Below, piece by piece: positions 25,032 through 36,726 of a stretch of DNA of 64,000 nucleotides. Within the stretch, counting starts at the first letter, position 1; each line of letters starts with the position of its first letter. A program made the position numbers and the translations under genes. Source of the DNA: Salvator merianae (lineage: Eukaryota; Chordata; Lepidosauria; Squamata; Teiidae); contig QVOM02000049.1 of NCBI GenBank assembly GCA_003586115.2, forward strand, positions 16,621,470 through 16,685,469. Direction: 5' to 3'. The notes below the pieces were generated by a model. The model worked only from the letters and a program-made list of their open reading frames with translations, did not search any database and was not told the origin of the DNA.

Positions 25032-25560
25032 TAGGCTATCTCCACACTCCATCTGTAGATAAGACCAAGTGACTGCCTATACACTTCATCTGCACGAGAC
25101 TGGCGCTATTCCGGTCCAGAACCGTCCCAAATGGTCCCTATCCTAGATTAGCTGTAGGCCTTTTTGAAGAGGTTTACAACTATCCCAAACCATCTTGTTC
25201 TGGTTCAGCCTTTGGTGCTTTCGTACCTGGTCTGGAACAAGGGATATGCCACAGTCCCATCTTGATAGCTTTTTTAAGCTTTGAACCCTGACATGGAGGT
25301 AGGCATGCTATGTTCAAACAGTGTTCTGTTCTGCCCCACCCACAAGTAATGAGGCCTGGGCCATCACTGGCAGGGTGGGTGGTACCTTGGGCAGGGCGTC
25401 CGTTGTGTGGACTAGAAGAGCTTATTGCTGCCGGTGTTGGGCTGGGACAGATGGGGTCCCTGCTCTTGCAATGCAGATGGAACCTGCTGTGCTTGGTCCA
25501 GGAAAGGCTGGAATGGAATAGTGAAACTGCTCCGAGCAAAGTGAGTGTGGAAATGGCTCT
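25032..25560. mobile_element. Putative MITE inserted in RBM24 3' UTR
   Basis: A GC-richer 0.5-kb block bounded by CTAGGCTATCTCCACACTCC on the left and, on the right, GAGTGTGGAAATGGCTCT; the two ends are inverted repeats of each other (RGNCNATNTCCACACTC). It interrupts otherwise AT-rich UTR sequence. It contains open frames on both strands that match nothing known. Confidence 0.45.
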
Positions 25561-25968
25561 CATGTATTTAGAACAGGTGATCAAGATTTTCTCATACAAG
25601 GGAAAAAGGTTGTTTTTCATTTTCATCTCTGTGTAGATCAACTTCTATTCCTTTGCTAGGAAATGCTGCTTTACATTGTCCTGTGAAACTGCAATAACTT
25701 GCCATTTTTATTCTTGACCGAAAATGGAATTTAATATTTTACACTGTATTGGAATCTTTTTATACTTGAACAATTTGATACAAGGGAAGACACGATAGCA
25801 TTTTTATGGAATTTATCCAATGTCACTGGATTTATTTTAAATATTTTGAATACTAGCCAGTGTTGTGGAAGGCAGATAACATGACTCTCTCATGTGCATG
25901 TTATTTATTACGTACATTGCTTTATAATGTTTCAAACCTTCTAATCTATTCACTTCTGTTGGAAAAAT

Positions 25969-25974
25969 AATAAA
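25969..25974 (+). terminator. RBM24 distal polyadenylation signal
   Basis: AATAAA within the string AAAAATAATAAAATATTG, just downstream of an AU-rich element (TTATTTATT at 25901). It lies at the end of the single-copy-like region, and repeats resume after about 26.2 kb. It is the best candidate for the main 3' end. Confidence 0.6.
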
Positions 25975-26420
25975 ATATTGTTGAATCCAACCTATCCACA
26001 GTTGTTCCAAAGAATGTTTCTTACCGCATCAAGATGACTTTATATTTTTCTCAAGAATCTCTATTAAAAAAATTAAAATCAATGATTTCAGACACAGATC
26101 CTGTAAAGACAGTAAAATATGGCTTGACTTCCTCTACATTAAACATTTCTGCTGATATGAGATAAGACACAAGAAAATTTAAAATCCAATATAGGTTATA
26201 ATCCAATAATGTTAATTTGATTTTATAGCTTACCCTTCACCTAAGCTTCCTGGGGAGGTAATGAAAAAATGAATAAAAACAACTTTAAAACCATAGAAGA
26301 TAATTTAAAATAAAAACAACTTCATTTCAAGCCATTAAAATATTAAAAAATAAAGACACAAGTCAAAGTGCACCACAACAGGGTAAAGAAGGGACATATT
26401 AAGAATTAGTGATGTGAATA

Positions 26421-26621
26421 GGTGCACCATAGCTCAGTGGTAGAGCAAACTGCCTGGAAAGCAGAGGGTTTCCAGTTCAATCCCCAGCCTCTCCCCAGAA
26501 GTAGTTAATGGCAAACCTCTTTTGTATCTCTGTCAAGAAAACTGCATAGAGGTGTCAATGGAAACACCTCTGCAGTCAACCAGGAGTCAGCCATGATTCA
26601 GTGGTACCCACCAACAATGAC
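26421..26621 (+). mobile_element. tRNA-derived SINE, copy 1
   Basis: Box A-like TAGCTCAGTGGTAGAGCA and box B-like GGTTTCCAGTTCAATCCCC are followed by a body with AATGGCAAACCTCTTTTGTA and GCCAAGAAAACTGC-like sequence, and a 3' end GTCAGCCATGATTCAGTGGT ACCCA-CCAACAA. Related copies at 34870 and, truncated, 32905. It is not a tRNA gene: there is no cloverleaf 3' half. Confidence 0.75.
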
Positions 26622-28999
26622 AAAGCTAGGCCCTGAAAGCTGTACAGTGATGGCAATAGGTAATTCCATAGCTTGGAACCCATCAGTAAGAAGGCCTTCT
26701 TGTGCTGACATCTCTTAGTCTTCAGAAGGCAATGATACAACCAGACAGAATGAGTGCAGATGACTCTAAATATTAGGGTGCTATCAGGGTTAACAACTAA
26801 TCCTTAGGAGGCTGCTGGTGGGTTTTCTTTGGTTTTTACACTAACCAGAGCAGGAGATGGAGGTTTCGTTTTGCTTTCAAATCTTTTCTTTGTTTTCTAT
26901 GGGAAGGGGGAATTAAGTGAGCCAACTCAAGGCTGAGTTTGTTGGGAATCTGATCCTACAGTCTCAGGAGTTTTAAACCTATTTCCTCTCTGCTATATTC
27001 TGTTTTAGATCATATGGCTGACAAGAATTTGCTGATGTTATTTTTTACCTTTAAAAGGTTCTTGTATACAGCTGTAGGGGTGGGCGTGTCATATCCCACT
27101 GTCCCTCCTCAGCAGCTGAAATCTGCATGGTAAAACAGAACCTCCATGTTTGCAGATAAAGCATTTCTGTTTCCAGCATCTTGGTAATTCAGTCTATGGC
27201 AAACATCATTATGCCTTCTAAATTTTCAGGAAAAAATACGTCGTGACTTTTGAAAGTAGTATGCAAGGTATCCCAAGAAACCCTTGAACTCTGAGTAGAA
27301 ACGTATCTAAGTAATAGATTATTCTCTAATAATAAAGAAAAATTATCAGGTGAAGCCTCATTGGATAGATTTCAGCAGACTTATCAAAGGTGAGCATCAA
27401 GTGCAAACAGATATCAGGTGGTCCATCACATAGAAATTAATATGGAAGCTCATGTATCCTAAATCAAGACTGAAGATGATTAATGAGGACATTGCTGGTT
27501 CCCAGAGGAAAAGCGTTATACAGAATAATGTGAAAGGGTAAGAAACAAAAATAGCTAGGCTAACTGGAGATTACAAAGGAATAATTTTGTACTTACAGCT
27601 GACAATTTAAAAGGTTTGTATACCACTTTCCCCAAACTATACTTTCAAACGTAGCTTTATGCTATAAACGTACAATCACATATTAAGTAACAAAAACTAG
27701 TCGATAAGAAAATTATCAGAGGGCAGAAAAAGTTCAGCTAATTCGATATATCATATTTCATAAGTGTGTCAAAACAGAAATACTTTTAACAGTGTCTGAA
27801 CAAGTACAGGTTTGTAGCCTGTGTAATTTCCAGTGGCAGGAAGTTCCAAAGATGCAAGATCCACAGAAAAGGCCTGTCCCTGGGTGGATACCTCACAGAA
27901 AACAGAGGCAGATGTGCGGTAAGGCTTTGTGCTGGAGGTTTCTGATGTGAATGTATCATCTATTGAGTGCAAAATCATCTATTTCCTGTCCAAACTCATA
28001 GGACAAACGGAAAAAAGGAAAAGCTGCAAATGATAAAGAAAGATAGGCAAAGAATTTTAAAATTCTATGATTCCATCCAGATGGAGTCTGGAGAAGGTTG
28101 AGATCTAGAGTGGGGGGACTCTGAGTCCCACTGGAGCGACTGAAGTGACTGGCCTATGCCACATGCCCCCCTGCAGCTCCTGGAGAGATGCTGCAAATGG
28201 AACTTTCACTTGCATCAATGGGAAGCCTGCCAGGACTTCTTTCCGAGGACCAGAAATGGTGCCAGAAGTTGGACATTTCTGGACAACAGAAAGGAGTTTT
28301 TAGGTAGAATCCTCAGCTGTTCAGCTGCCTCCTTCTCCCCTCTTTGCATCCACATGGGAGGAGAGAGAGGAACTTCCCCTGATTGATGAAGCCCTGAACC
28401 AGATTCCTGGTGGATCACTTCACTCAAGGGTCGTAGCAGCTTCAGGGCCAGTAGGTGGCAGAAACACCTGGATGTCCAGTCCCCTGTGTGCTTGTATATA
28501 TGGATACCGAGGTCCCTGGGCACCCAGGAGGTGCCTTAGGCCCCGTGCGGATGACCCTTTTACCATCCTAACAGATTTCAACGAATCATGATGTTGGTGG
28601 ACTAGATGGGTTGGCAGGATGAGAACAGAATGCAATAATCCCACTTTGCTAAGCAACAGAACCATCATGCTAAAAGGTGTAGATAATGAGCATCTATTGA
28701 TGTGAGAGAATCATGTAGATGAATGTGCAATGCTGCTGTCTCCTGTTTAAGAGCATTCGTGCCAAACAGTGGGTTTTTAATACCTCTGTACTGATATGAC
28801 ATAGTAAGAAAAATCTTATGAGCTCTCTGATTTTCTTTTAAAGTGTCCTCTGAATCATGACCCCTAAGAATAGGGCACTTTCCATCTAGACTTTGGCTGC
28901 AGCTATGTTTCTGACTTCTAACTTCTAGGTTTTAAGGTTTATATAAACATGCGTGCTTCTTCAGCAGGATATAACTCCAAACACACCAGAATTTCAATA
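26622..28999. other. Intergenic, mostly unassigned
   Basis: No gene recognised. 26640-26770 and 27780-27960 look like pieces of LINE-related sequence (TTCCATAGCTTGG, GGAAGTTCCAAAGATG, AGAAAAGGCCTGTCCCTGG), the second in opposite style. 28080-28680 is GC-richer and unidentified. Confidence 0.4.
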
Positions 29000-29007
29000 A
29001 ACCATGT

Positions 29008-29146
29008 CACTTATTCCAGATAATATCCCAGAATAAGGATCTGCTAGCCACGTGCTAGTGGGGCCTGCCATAGTCTGCATTAGCATACGGATGGCAGGTC
29101 CCTATTCCAGGATATAATCCAGAATAAGGGCCAGTGCCGAAAGGGC
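29008..29146. mobile_element. Palindromic MITE family C, copy 2 (left end lost)
   Basis: Matches family C: TTATTCCAGATAATATCCCA at left, GGCAGGTCCCTATTCCAGGA in the right arm, and end GTGCCGAAAGGGCC. The left terminal 15-20 bp are missing. Confidence 0.65.
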
Positions 29147-29414
29147 CTATGAGAACTACAGGCCAAACCATCACCGCTGAGGAAGGCAGCATCAAGCTGG
29201 GGAGGGTTTATTTCACCCCCTCGAATGGGTGATCCTTCTAAGCTTCTTACAAAATCCTCTTTTATGACATGACAGCATGTGGGAAGGGGCCAACATGGCC
29301 ATAAAGTTTGAGGATCATCTGGAAACAGCTGTGAAGGATGAAAACAAACAAGCTTTTAAGTTTTCAGTAGGTTGTAGCTTAATGCTTTCAGCAATTTTTG
29401 CTCTTGTAATTTCA

Positions 29415-29490
29415 TTTTGTTTATTTATTTATAACATTTGTATCTTGCCCTTTACACGGGCATCCCAGGGCAGGTCACAACATGTGATAA
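29415..29490 (-). mobile_element. L2-type 3' tail, antisense
   Basis: TTTATTTATTTATAACATTT then GTATCTTGCCCTTTACACGG and CCAGGGCAGGTCACAACATG is the complement of a LINE L2-type tail ending in an AAAT repeat. A similar one lies at 29750-29830. Confidence 0.5.
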
Positions 29491-29749
29491 AACAGACACT
29501 AAAATGTATTCAGAAACATTGCAAAACTGTTTGCTGCTACCGACTTGGGCCAGAAGGGACAGGAATTACTTGTCCTTAGAGGATCTCCTATTACATACTC
29601 TATCGAATTTGTAATTAATTTCACCAGTTGCACAAGACACTGTCTATTCTGGTGCCCAGTACTAGTGCTCATAATGGTCAATAATGCCTCAATACTATGC
29701 AGTTCATTTAGTGTAACTACTGTAAAACCAAGAAATCAGTAGTCATTAG

Positions 29750-29830
29750 CAATTTATTTATTTATTTGCAAACATTTATATCTTGCCCTTCTCCGTTCTT
29801 TTGGGACGTGGAAGGAAGTAATTCACAGCA
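29750..29830 (-). mobile_element. L2-type 3' tail, antisense, second piece
   Basis: ATTTATTTATTTATTTGCAA then TATATCTTGCCCTTCTCC; same tail type as 29415-29490, about 300 bp away. Confidence 0.45.
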
Positions 29831-29978
29831 TGTCCAACTTGCCAGGATTCAGCTTCAGTTAATGCTCCACCAGCAGCCCATTACTGCCTCCAGACAACAG
29901 TCAAGCCCTTGAACTGCTGCTCCTGAATTGGATGGACTGAAGAAGTGCTGCTGAGCATCATTAACGTACTGAAGACAC

Positions 29979-30169
29979 CAGCGGCGGCCGCCAGCTTTAA
30001 GCCCAGGTGTTTGCGCCCCGCGCAAAGTGCACCATGGCTGTTTGTGGGGCCTCCGGGCCTCTGTACTGCCGCAGTGACCTGCTGCGGCAGCACGGAGGCC
30101 CTGCAAACAGCCATGGTGCACTTTCCACGGGTCGCAAACACCCGGACTTAAAGCCAGCGGCCGCTGCTG
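29979..30169. mobile_element. Palindromic hAT-like MITE family D, copy 1
   Basis: 191-bp near-perfect palindrome starting CAGCGGCGGCCGCCAGCTTT and ending with CTTAAAGCCAGCGGCCGCTGCTG. Arms of about 85 bp carry GTGTTTGCG and TGCACCATGGCTGTTTG, and GGCCTCCG, around a centre GCAGTGACCTGCTGC. No clean target duplication is visible for this copy. No coding potential. Confidence 0.8.
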
Positions 30170-32300
30170 CACACACCTCCTGAGGACTCTGCCAAGCAGC
30201 TTCATTAGATGTTAAAAAGCACGGGAGATAAGATCGACTTCTGAGGAACCCCACAAGTCGGTTCGCAGGACGTTGAACAAAAATCTCCTATGACTTTGTT
30301 TTCCTATATGGAAATTCTTCCTATATGGAAGTTTACTTCTCCAGTCTCTATAACTCTGTCATTATCTATTATTCATCGTCCCTCAGCATTTTTTCTGATG
30401 TCCTTACAACTGGATTCAAAATACAGGGAGCTGTGAGTGAAAGCACAAGGTGCTAATTAATAGGCATGTATTTAGAGTTATTAGAATACACATGCCTTTC
30501 TTTGCCTCAGTTAATCAGGTATTCCAGTTCACTTAAAATAGTCAAGGACTGCAGTGCATCAAGTAACTGATCTTACTGTATAATCAAATTGCAGTGCTAT
30601 TTCATTTAGTGGCTAATGTGGAATGTCTTTGAGAAATAAATCCATCGTTCATGGCTTTAAAGTCCCTCATGAAAAGGACATGAAATCCTTGGGACATGAC
30701 CAAGTGAATTCAGAAAAGAGCACAGCAGATCTCTTTGGTGCTGTTGAAGCACTGAAATATTATACATGTTTGTTAGTCATGTTTGTTACCCTATACCATC
30801 CGTGTGCTTTAAAATGGTATTACTCTGCTAGCCAAGTGTTCAAATTACTTGGGAAGTTCAAAGCCACAGAGGATCTTTAATATCCCTTTATCTCCAAATA
30901 TTTCAGGGCATGATCCATATACCTTTGGCAGTCAGGAGACAAGAACCCCCTTCCCCAATTAGCACTTTCATAAATGGGAATTGTTCCTATAAAACACCTG
31001 CAGGCATTTCAAAGCACACTTAAGAATCCACTGGATCAAAGCCAGATTGTCCAGAAGATCATGTAGTATCAGCTTTAAGCACCCTAGAAGTAGGCAGATA
31101 AGGCAGAGGTTGCTCTCTGGTCCCCCATGGGTGCTGGCAAATGAGATCAAGTTGGAGAAAGAAGTTGGAGCATGTCTGGTCCCATGAACACACGTCCTAG
31201 GATACATACACCCCACGGTCTGCCCTAACCCAATCTTGGAAATGTGGCATTTCCCTCCTACATCTCAAGTTTTACACTGTTGACTTAACTTTTGAGAATT
31301 GCTTTATGAAAAGAAAAGCAGGCATTTATATGTTGTTTAAAGTTAACTGCTTTTGTAAAAAGAAAAAAAAGCTTGCAACCCTGAGTAACTATCAACTGCT
31401 ATCAATAATCCATGATGACACATAACACTCTATTAATAAGAAATGCTGTTATGTGGAAAAGTTGAAGCCAATGGTGTCCTGGTTCCAGGGAAACTGAATA
31501 CACACTGTGACATGGCAACTTACCTTGCGTTATTAGATCATCCAATATATTTGACACAGAGCAGTTATACTGTCACATGCTGGTACTAGTCAAGATCTAA
31601 ATACAGAAGAGCAAAGCATTTTCAAGAATTCAAAACGATTTTTGTAAAGGACCACGTCAGAAAATTAAAGGCAAAGAGACAGAATGCTATAGTTGCAAGG
31701 CGCACAGAATTACTATAAATTCAAATATAACTGCAAGGATTTTTCAGAATTCTGGGACGAAGATGATCTATTGTTGCTCAAAAAAAAAGAATACAAAAAA
31801 ATTGTTACAGAAACTTGTCTGATCTTGAGTTTTTGAATGTCAGGAAACCTCAAAATTTGCATCACTCACAGAACACGGGCTTGGCTTTGTGTGTGAGAAG
31901 CAGTCTCAGGTCTGCTCTTTAGGCAATGAAACTTTTGTACTTTGGAGGAGCATTAAGTCCCCCTGCAAACTCTCAAACCCCTTTGGTAGGATGCTGTGGA
32001 GATGGTCAGACTTAAATGCCCCTCCAGTGTGGTTTGGATAGCCTGTAGATACACAGCTTCTGTTTTAATGGATTATACATATCGTATCCACATATATTTG
32101 TTTATTCACCACACTCACAACATTCTTACCCAAAGAATGCAAATGATTGCAATAAAAAATGCCCATAATTAAATAGACAGATAATAGAGAATTCTTTATA
32201 TACTGAGACTTCCCTGAAAGTTCCCTTGGGCTCTGGTGCTTTGATGCATGAGATTAAAACTACTTTAGGTGTGCATCTAGGCTAGCACCTCTTTTGTTCA
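30170..32300. other. Intergenic, AT-rich, no feature recognised
   Basis: No gene and no confidently named repeat. Small open frames here are below 90 codons and without codon bias. Confidence 0.5.
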
Positions 32301-32319
32301 GCTTTAACATCTACAATGT

Positions 32320-32870
32320 GCTAACCATTCTGAACCATAATGACTTTCATATGCTCAGGATGGCGAGGGTAACTAAGCTAACATCCTTCTATATGTTGAT
32401 GATCTGCTCATAATGTCTACAACTATAATCCCAAAAGGACTTGGAGTCTTTTCCCTATGCTTCCCTTATTTTGCCTCCTCTAAATAGCAGGTAAATTTAG
32501 AGAAATGCCTAATTTAATATGCCTTTTTAAAAGCCAGATTTGACCAACTCAATACAATGATGAAGTTTGACTGTTATCAGAACATCCCAGGTTTTAAAAG
32601 ACTCTGCTGGGATCCTGCCCTGGAAAATAACATCACATCTCCTCCTTAATTGCCACTTATAGGACAATACTAGGGATCATTATCTAACTTTTTTAGCAAA
32701 TTACATGTCTTCTGATATCACAATAAAAATTGCACGGATTACTCCAAGGTTCAGATCAATATACCACAGCAAGAGTGGCTTTATATACTATGGAAGCTAC
32801 CAAGATTCGAGCCACTTAATTGATCTTATTGGAGTAGGATGTTTTGGGGATGATTTTGTAATTTGATAGA
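32320..32870 (+). mobile_element. Non-LTR retrotransposon RT fragment (L1-like)
   Basis: Around 32380-32420 one frame reads LTSFYVDDLLIMS-like sequence (TTCTATATGTTGATGATCTG encodes FYVDDL), the RT catalytic box, followed by KQVNLEKCLI. The order matches L1-type RTs (YADD then N-x2-K). Stops and frameshifts throughout. Confidence 0.45.
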
Positions 32871-32904
32871 TTTCCAGTTTTTAAAAATCACTTTTATGTA
32901 GATT

Positions 32905-33033
32905 GATAGGGGAGAAGTAGGCAATGGCAAACCACCTATGTATCTCTGCCAAGAAAACTGCATAAATATGCCCATAAGGTGCCTATACAATCAACAAGGA
33001 GTCAGCCACAACTCGGTGGTACCCAACAACATG
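32905..33033 (+). mobile_element. tRNA-derived SINE, copy 2, 5'-truncated
   Basis: GGAGAAGTAGGCAATGGCAA through TGCCAAGAAAACTGCATAAA to GGAGTCAGCCACAACTCGGT GGTACCCAACAACA: body and 3' end of the SINE seen at 26421 and 34870. The tRNA-like head is missing. Confidence 0.7.
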
Positions 33034-33223
33034 GGTCAGATGACTAATCATTAAAGATTCTTCATCCTCCTTTACACACTTGAATGATTTTCCATCACCA
33101 GGTATAAATATATCTCTTCTTCTCAAGATTGGCTTTGTACCAGAGTTACAAAACAGCTGGACTTAACACACCCGCTGCTTATTTTTATAATTGATGATGT
33201 TTTAAAAGAAGCATCATAAATCT

Positions 33224-33300
33224 GCCCTTTTCTGCACTGGACCTTATTCTGGATATATCCCAGAACAGGGGCCTGCCATTCTCAAGCTAGTGCAGACTGC
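33224..33300. mobile_element. Palindromic MITE family C, half copy
   Basis: GCCCTTTTCTGCACTGGACC then TTATTCTGGATATATCCC and GGGGCCTGCCATTCTC: the left arm only. It breaks off just before the family D palindrome at 33336. Confidence 0.65.
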
Positions 33301-33335
33301 ACTACTTGCGAATTAAGAACAACATACATCGAAAG

Positions 33336-33536
33336 CAGCGGCAGTGCGTGCCTTTAAAAGCGGGTGTTCGCTCCCGCGCCATCGCCATTCACGGGGCCAC
33401 TGAGCCTCCGTAGTGACGCAGCAGGTCGCTGCGACCTGCTAGGCAACCTGCTGCATCACTACAGAGGCTCGGTGGCCCCGCGAACAGCGATGGCGTGGGA
33501 GCGAACACCCGCTTTTAAAGGCACACACCGCCGCTG
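33336..33536. mobile_element. Palindromic hAT-like MITE family D, copy 2
   Basis: 201-bp palindrome. Left CAGCGGCAGTGCGTGCCTTT, right complement CAGCGGCGGTGTGTGCCTTT; arms share AAAAGCGGGTGTTCGCTCCC and GGGGCCAC-GAGCCTC; the centre is rich in CAGCAGGT. Flanked by ATCGAAAG (33328-33335) and ATTGAAAG (33537-33544), an 8-bp target duplication with one mismatch, as expected for hAT. Confidence 0.85.
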
Positions 33537-33544
33537 ATTGAAAG

Positions 33545-34667
33545 AGCAGTAATTCTCAAACTCTGCCCCTCCTCCACCATTTAAAAATTGCTGAACATCC
33601 AGTGGACTACTTAGGCCTCATCAACACACACATACAAAAAGATCTTAAAAGTGGCTTGGAGGTAGTAGCACATGAAGGATAGTGTTCCCAGCTCATCTTT
33701 AATCCACATTAAAAGACAGAGAATGCAAATTGTAAGTGCACTTTTTAGCTTTTAACGTGAATTACGACATTAGCATGTGAATGCTACTATCTCTAACCTA
33801 CTTTTTTTAAAACTGAGTGTAGATTCAAGCCTGGCATACTTTTTTTCTTCACAGAGCAAAATACATGTGCAATGAGTATTCTAATAGTAGCATTATTGTC
33901 AAGATGAACACAGTATTATAAACATTGTAAACCTTGGCCTAGGATGTTTATGCCTAGTTGATAATCCAGTAGATTTTATGTCTCCTGTGAAGAAAAAAAA
34001 AAATCAGTTGAATGCAAGATGAAATAAGAATGTTCTTGTATGTACTGAAAGTTCCTTGCAAAACACCTCAATGGAGTTCACCAAACAGCACTGATCTATG
34101 ACCCACAGCTACACCAGCATGGAATGGATGAGGCACTCAGGACAGCCATGAAAGGAGGAACCTCTTCCTGAGGCAAACCACCACAGCAGTGATCTGGAAG
34201 GCTGGGAGGGGGTGAACCTCCACACCAAACAAGCCATTTGCCTTCCACTTGGGCAGAAGAACCAGCAATCAAATGAGTTCATCAACAGCTTGGAAGTATC
34301 TTCCCTCCTCCCTCCTCCCATGTTGCTGCTGTCTCTCAGGTCGCTGAATCAAGGGCACGGGGTGTCCCTGCTGATTTTGCAGAGTACACCTTAGGGTATG
34401 GCTGAACAGAACACCCACCTTACGGTCTATGTCTGTGCATGTGAAAAGTCTCAATCTCCCAGAAGGAAAGTGGACAGCTTTGCAAGACTGTTGCTGCTGC
34501 ACTAGCTAAGCCATTCCCAGACTTGAAAAATTCAAGTCCAGGAAGAAATGCTTTAGACTGCATGCTATAGGCCTGTATGGAATAAAAGATGAGCCTGCTG
34601 CAAGTGAGCACCCACTTCTGAAGCCATTCCTGTCTTACTATTCTCTCTTTCTTGGCCCATTTACTAG
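33545..34667. other. Intergenic, no feature recognised
   Basis: AT-rich to about 34080, then mixed sequence. Several open frames of 60-77 codons on both strands at 34109-34611 match nothing I recognise. Confidence 0.45.
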
Positions 34668-34867
34668 TTCAAGAGCTTGAAGTACAGACATCTCCATTAC
34701 CAAGAGGGTTAATAAAGAACTTCTTTAACAACTGCTGTGCATTTTATTCTCGCTACCTTGTAAGATAAAATGCACAGCAGTTGTTAAAGAAGCTCTTCAT
34801 TAACCCACTTGGTATATGGAGATGCCTCCACTTCAAGCTCTTGAAATTCTCCTCTACCTTGTAAGAT
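34668..34867. repeat. Inverted duplication interleaved with direct repeats
   Basis: The left arm 34668-34745 and right arm 34767-34845 are about 88-90% complementary (shared core AAGAA-TTCTTTAACAACTGC and TGCTGTGCATTTTAT). Each arm is followed by the same 21-22 bp sequence: ATTCTCGCTACCTTGTAAGA (34746 on) and ATTCTCCTCTACCTTGTAAG (34846 on). The arrangement is arm, repeat, inverted arm, repeat, and the SINE at 34870 follows directly. Confidence 0.85.
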
Positions 34868-34869
34868 GG

Positions 34870-35073
34870 GAAGGGAGTGGATGTAGCTCAGTGGTAGAGC
34901 AAACTGCCTGGAAAGCAGAAGGCTGCTGGTTCAATCCCCAGCCGCTCCCCGGAAGTAGGCAGTGGCAAACCATTTCTGTATTTCTGCCAAGAAAACTGCT
35001 TAGAGGTGTCCATGGGGGTGCCCATGCAGTCAGCCAGGAGTTGGCCATGACTCAGTGGTACCCAACAACAACA
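34870..35073 (+). mobile_element. tRNA-derived SINE, copy 3, full length
   Basis: GGATGTAGCTCAGTGGTAGA (box A region), GGCTGCTGGTTCAATCCCCA (box B region), body with GTGGCAAACCATTTCTG, and 3' end GAGTTGGCCATGACTCAGTG GTACCCAACAACAACA. Flanked by ACCTTGTAAGAT (34856 on) and ACCTTGTATGAA (35074 on), an approximate target duplication. Best-preserved of the three copies. Confidence 0.8.
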
Positions 35074-35887
35074 ACCTTGTATGAAAATAAAATAAGCAAA
35101 CACTTTTCTTCTAATATCTAGAAGAGATTTTGTTACCTGACAAAATATAAAATAGCTCATATATTTGCAACAATATACAGAAAATCTGTTGGCAGCTAAT
35201 CCCTAATATAGGCCTGCACAGTATACAATCTACAGACCTATATGACCTGTTGAAGGTTTTCCTTGGTGCTCTCAAACTTCATCCAGTGCTGAGCCAATGA
35301 AACAGAGAGGAACTCTATCCAGGGAAAAACCTGGCTATTGGCCAGGGGGTACATCAATCAAAGGGTTGCTCCACCTACCACCTGCCCTCACTGGCAGTTC
35401 GGCTCACTCAAAAGAAGAAGAGAGAGGATGGAAATAGGAAGAATGATGCAGACAGAGAAAGAAGAGACATAAGGCAAAGCAAAGCAGTGCATATTCAGGA
35501 GCAAGGAATGCTTGACCTGCTAGTGCTGTGAATCCCTGATGCCTCCAGGTCCACCCTGGCCCTACAGCCTCCTGCCAAGACATGATACTGCCACCTGCTT
35601 CTCTGCCACCGCTGCTGATGTTGAAGGCATGCAACAGCAGCAAAGTAAACTCTGCAGTGTTTGCTGCCTGCTGCTGTGGTGCCAGAAAATAAACCCTAAG
35701 GAGTCTTGGTAGAGCAGAAAGCTTTTGGAGTTCCGCTGCAGTAGTCTCTTCCTGCTGTTGTCCAGCTTTTCTGCCATCTTTTTAGCCATCTGGATGCAGC
35801 CATAGAAAGGGAAATCAGCTGCCTTACTATACTATGTAGTGGACAGCTACTGCTGACTAAACGATCTTTCCTTTCCTAATGACGAAG

Positions 35888-36222
35888 GCCCCATCCAGAT
35901 GGAGGGAATATAGCACCATTGTGGCACCACAATGGTGGAATTATCACATGTATCTGTGGCGACCCTATCATAGCTATGCTATATTCCCCCTAAAATGCGT
36001 GATGCGCTATTTCGGGAAAAACGGACTCTGATGGTGGCTTTTCCCAATATAGTGCTATCACTTATCTTGTGGACGGAGCCTCCATCATTGTTCTGACCAC
36101 CGTGCATCCGCACAGGCCGAAAAAGACAGACAACAGGCTGTTATTCCAGAGGCACTTTTTTCTGGAATATCGCCTGTTGGCGCTATATTCAGCTGACGTC
36201 TGGAGCCAGCATAACTGTGAGT
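35888..36222. mobile_element. MITE-like repeat family J, copy 2, with flanking hairpin piece
   Basis: GGCCCCATCCAGATGGAGGG then TATAGCACCATTGTGGCACC, ACATGTATCTGTGGCGACCC and TTTTCCCAATATAGTGCTAT up to GTGGACGGAGCCTCCATC; the ends are inverted in style. 36120-36222 (TTTTTCTGGAATATCGCC...GGCGCTATATTC) resembles family I. Probably two MITEs side by side. Confidence 0.45.
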
Positions 36223-36726
36223 AAAAGGAAGAATTAAGGTCCCTACTGGCATCGTAGTATTTGCTATTGTCAAACTGGACTATTTTTAAAAAAATAAGTT
36301 TTATTTACTTGTTCATACATACATCTGAATGTTAACATAACTTTTTAAATGTTAAGCTAACCTTTTCCTTCCCACGCTTCTGTATCTCACGTGCAACAGT
36401 AATCAAACACTGTATGATGACGCCTAAACCGCATGCACTCTTGCATAGAGCATGTGCTCAGAGGAACATGCATTTTAAAAGGATCTTTGAACAGATGGTA
36501 CTTAAAAACTGCAAGAACTGAAAGAAAATGGAAACGCTTGAGCATGTGTACAGATAGAAGCAAGAAAATGTAGTCTTATATTAGCAAGGGATAAAATAAT
36601 AAAACAGTGTATGGAAAACAAGTAATACCAAAGATGAGACAGTTACTCTGACCATTTGCATGGATTCAGGTGTGGAAGAATGCAACTGCATTCCAGTCCT
36701 GCTTGTGGAATGTCACAGAAACACTT

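Larger units (their letters stand above)
23320..25990 (+). other. RBM24: RBM24 3' UTR (inferred extent)
   Basis: AT-rich, mostly repeat-free sequence follows the stop codon and resembles conserved vertebrate 3' UTR. It contains AU-rich stretches, including a UUAUUUAUU nonamer at 25901-25909, and two AATAAA signals at 24079 and 25969. A GC-richer block at about 25032-25560 looks like an inserted MITE-like element. The distal end is inferred from the AATAAA and the following change in sequence character. Confidence 0.65.

Noticed and set aside
25180..25641. 153-codon minus-strand and 108-codon plus-strand frames in the RBM24 3' UTR
   Set aside because: They coincide with the GC-richer inserted block and have no recognisable protein features.
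26430..26490. tRNA-like A and B boxes (also 34880-34945)
   Set aside because: They are SINE heads: no acceptor-stem closure, and a conserved non-tRNA body and tail follow in three copies.
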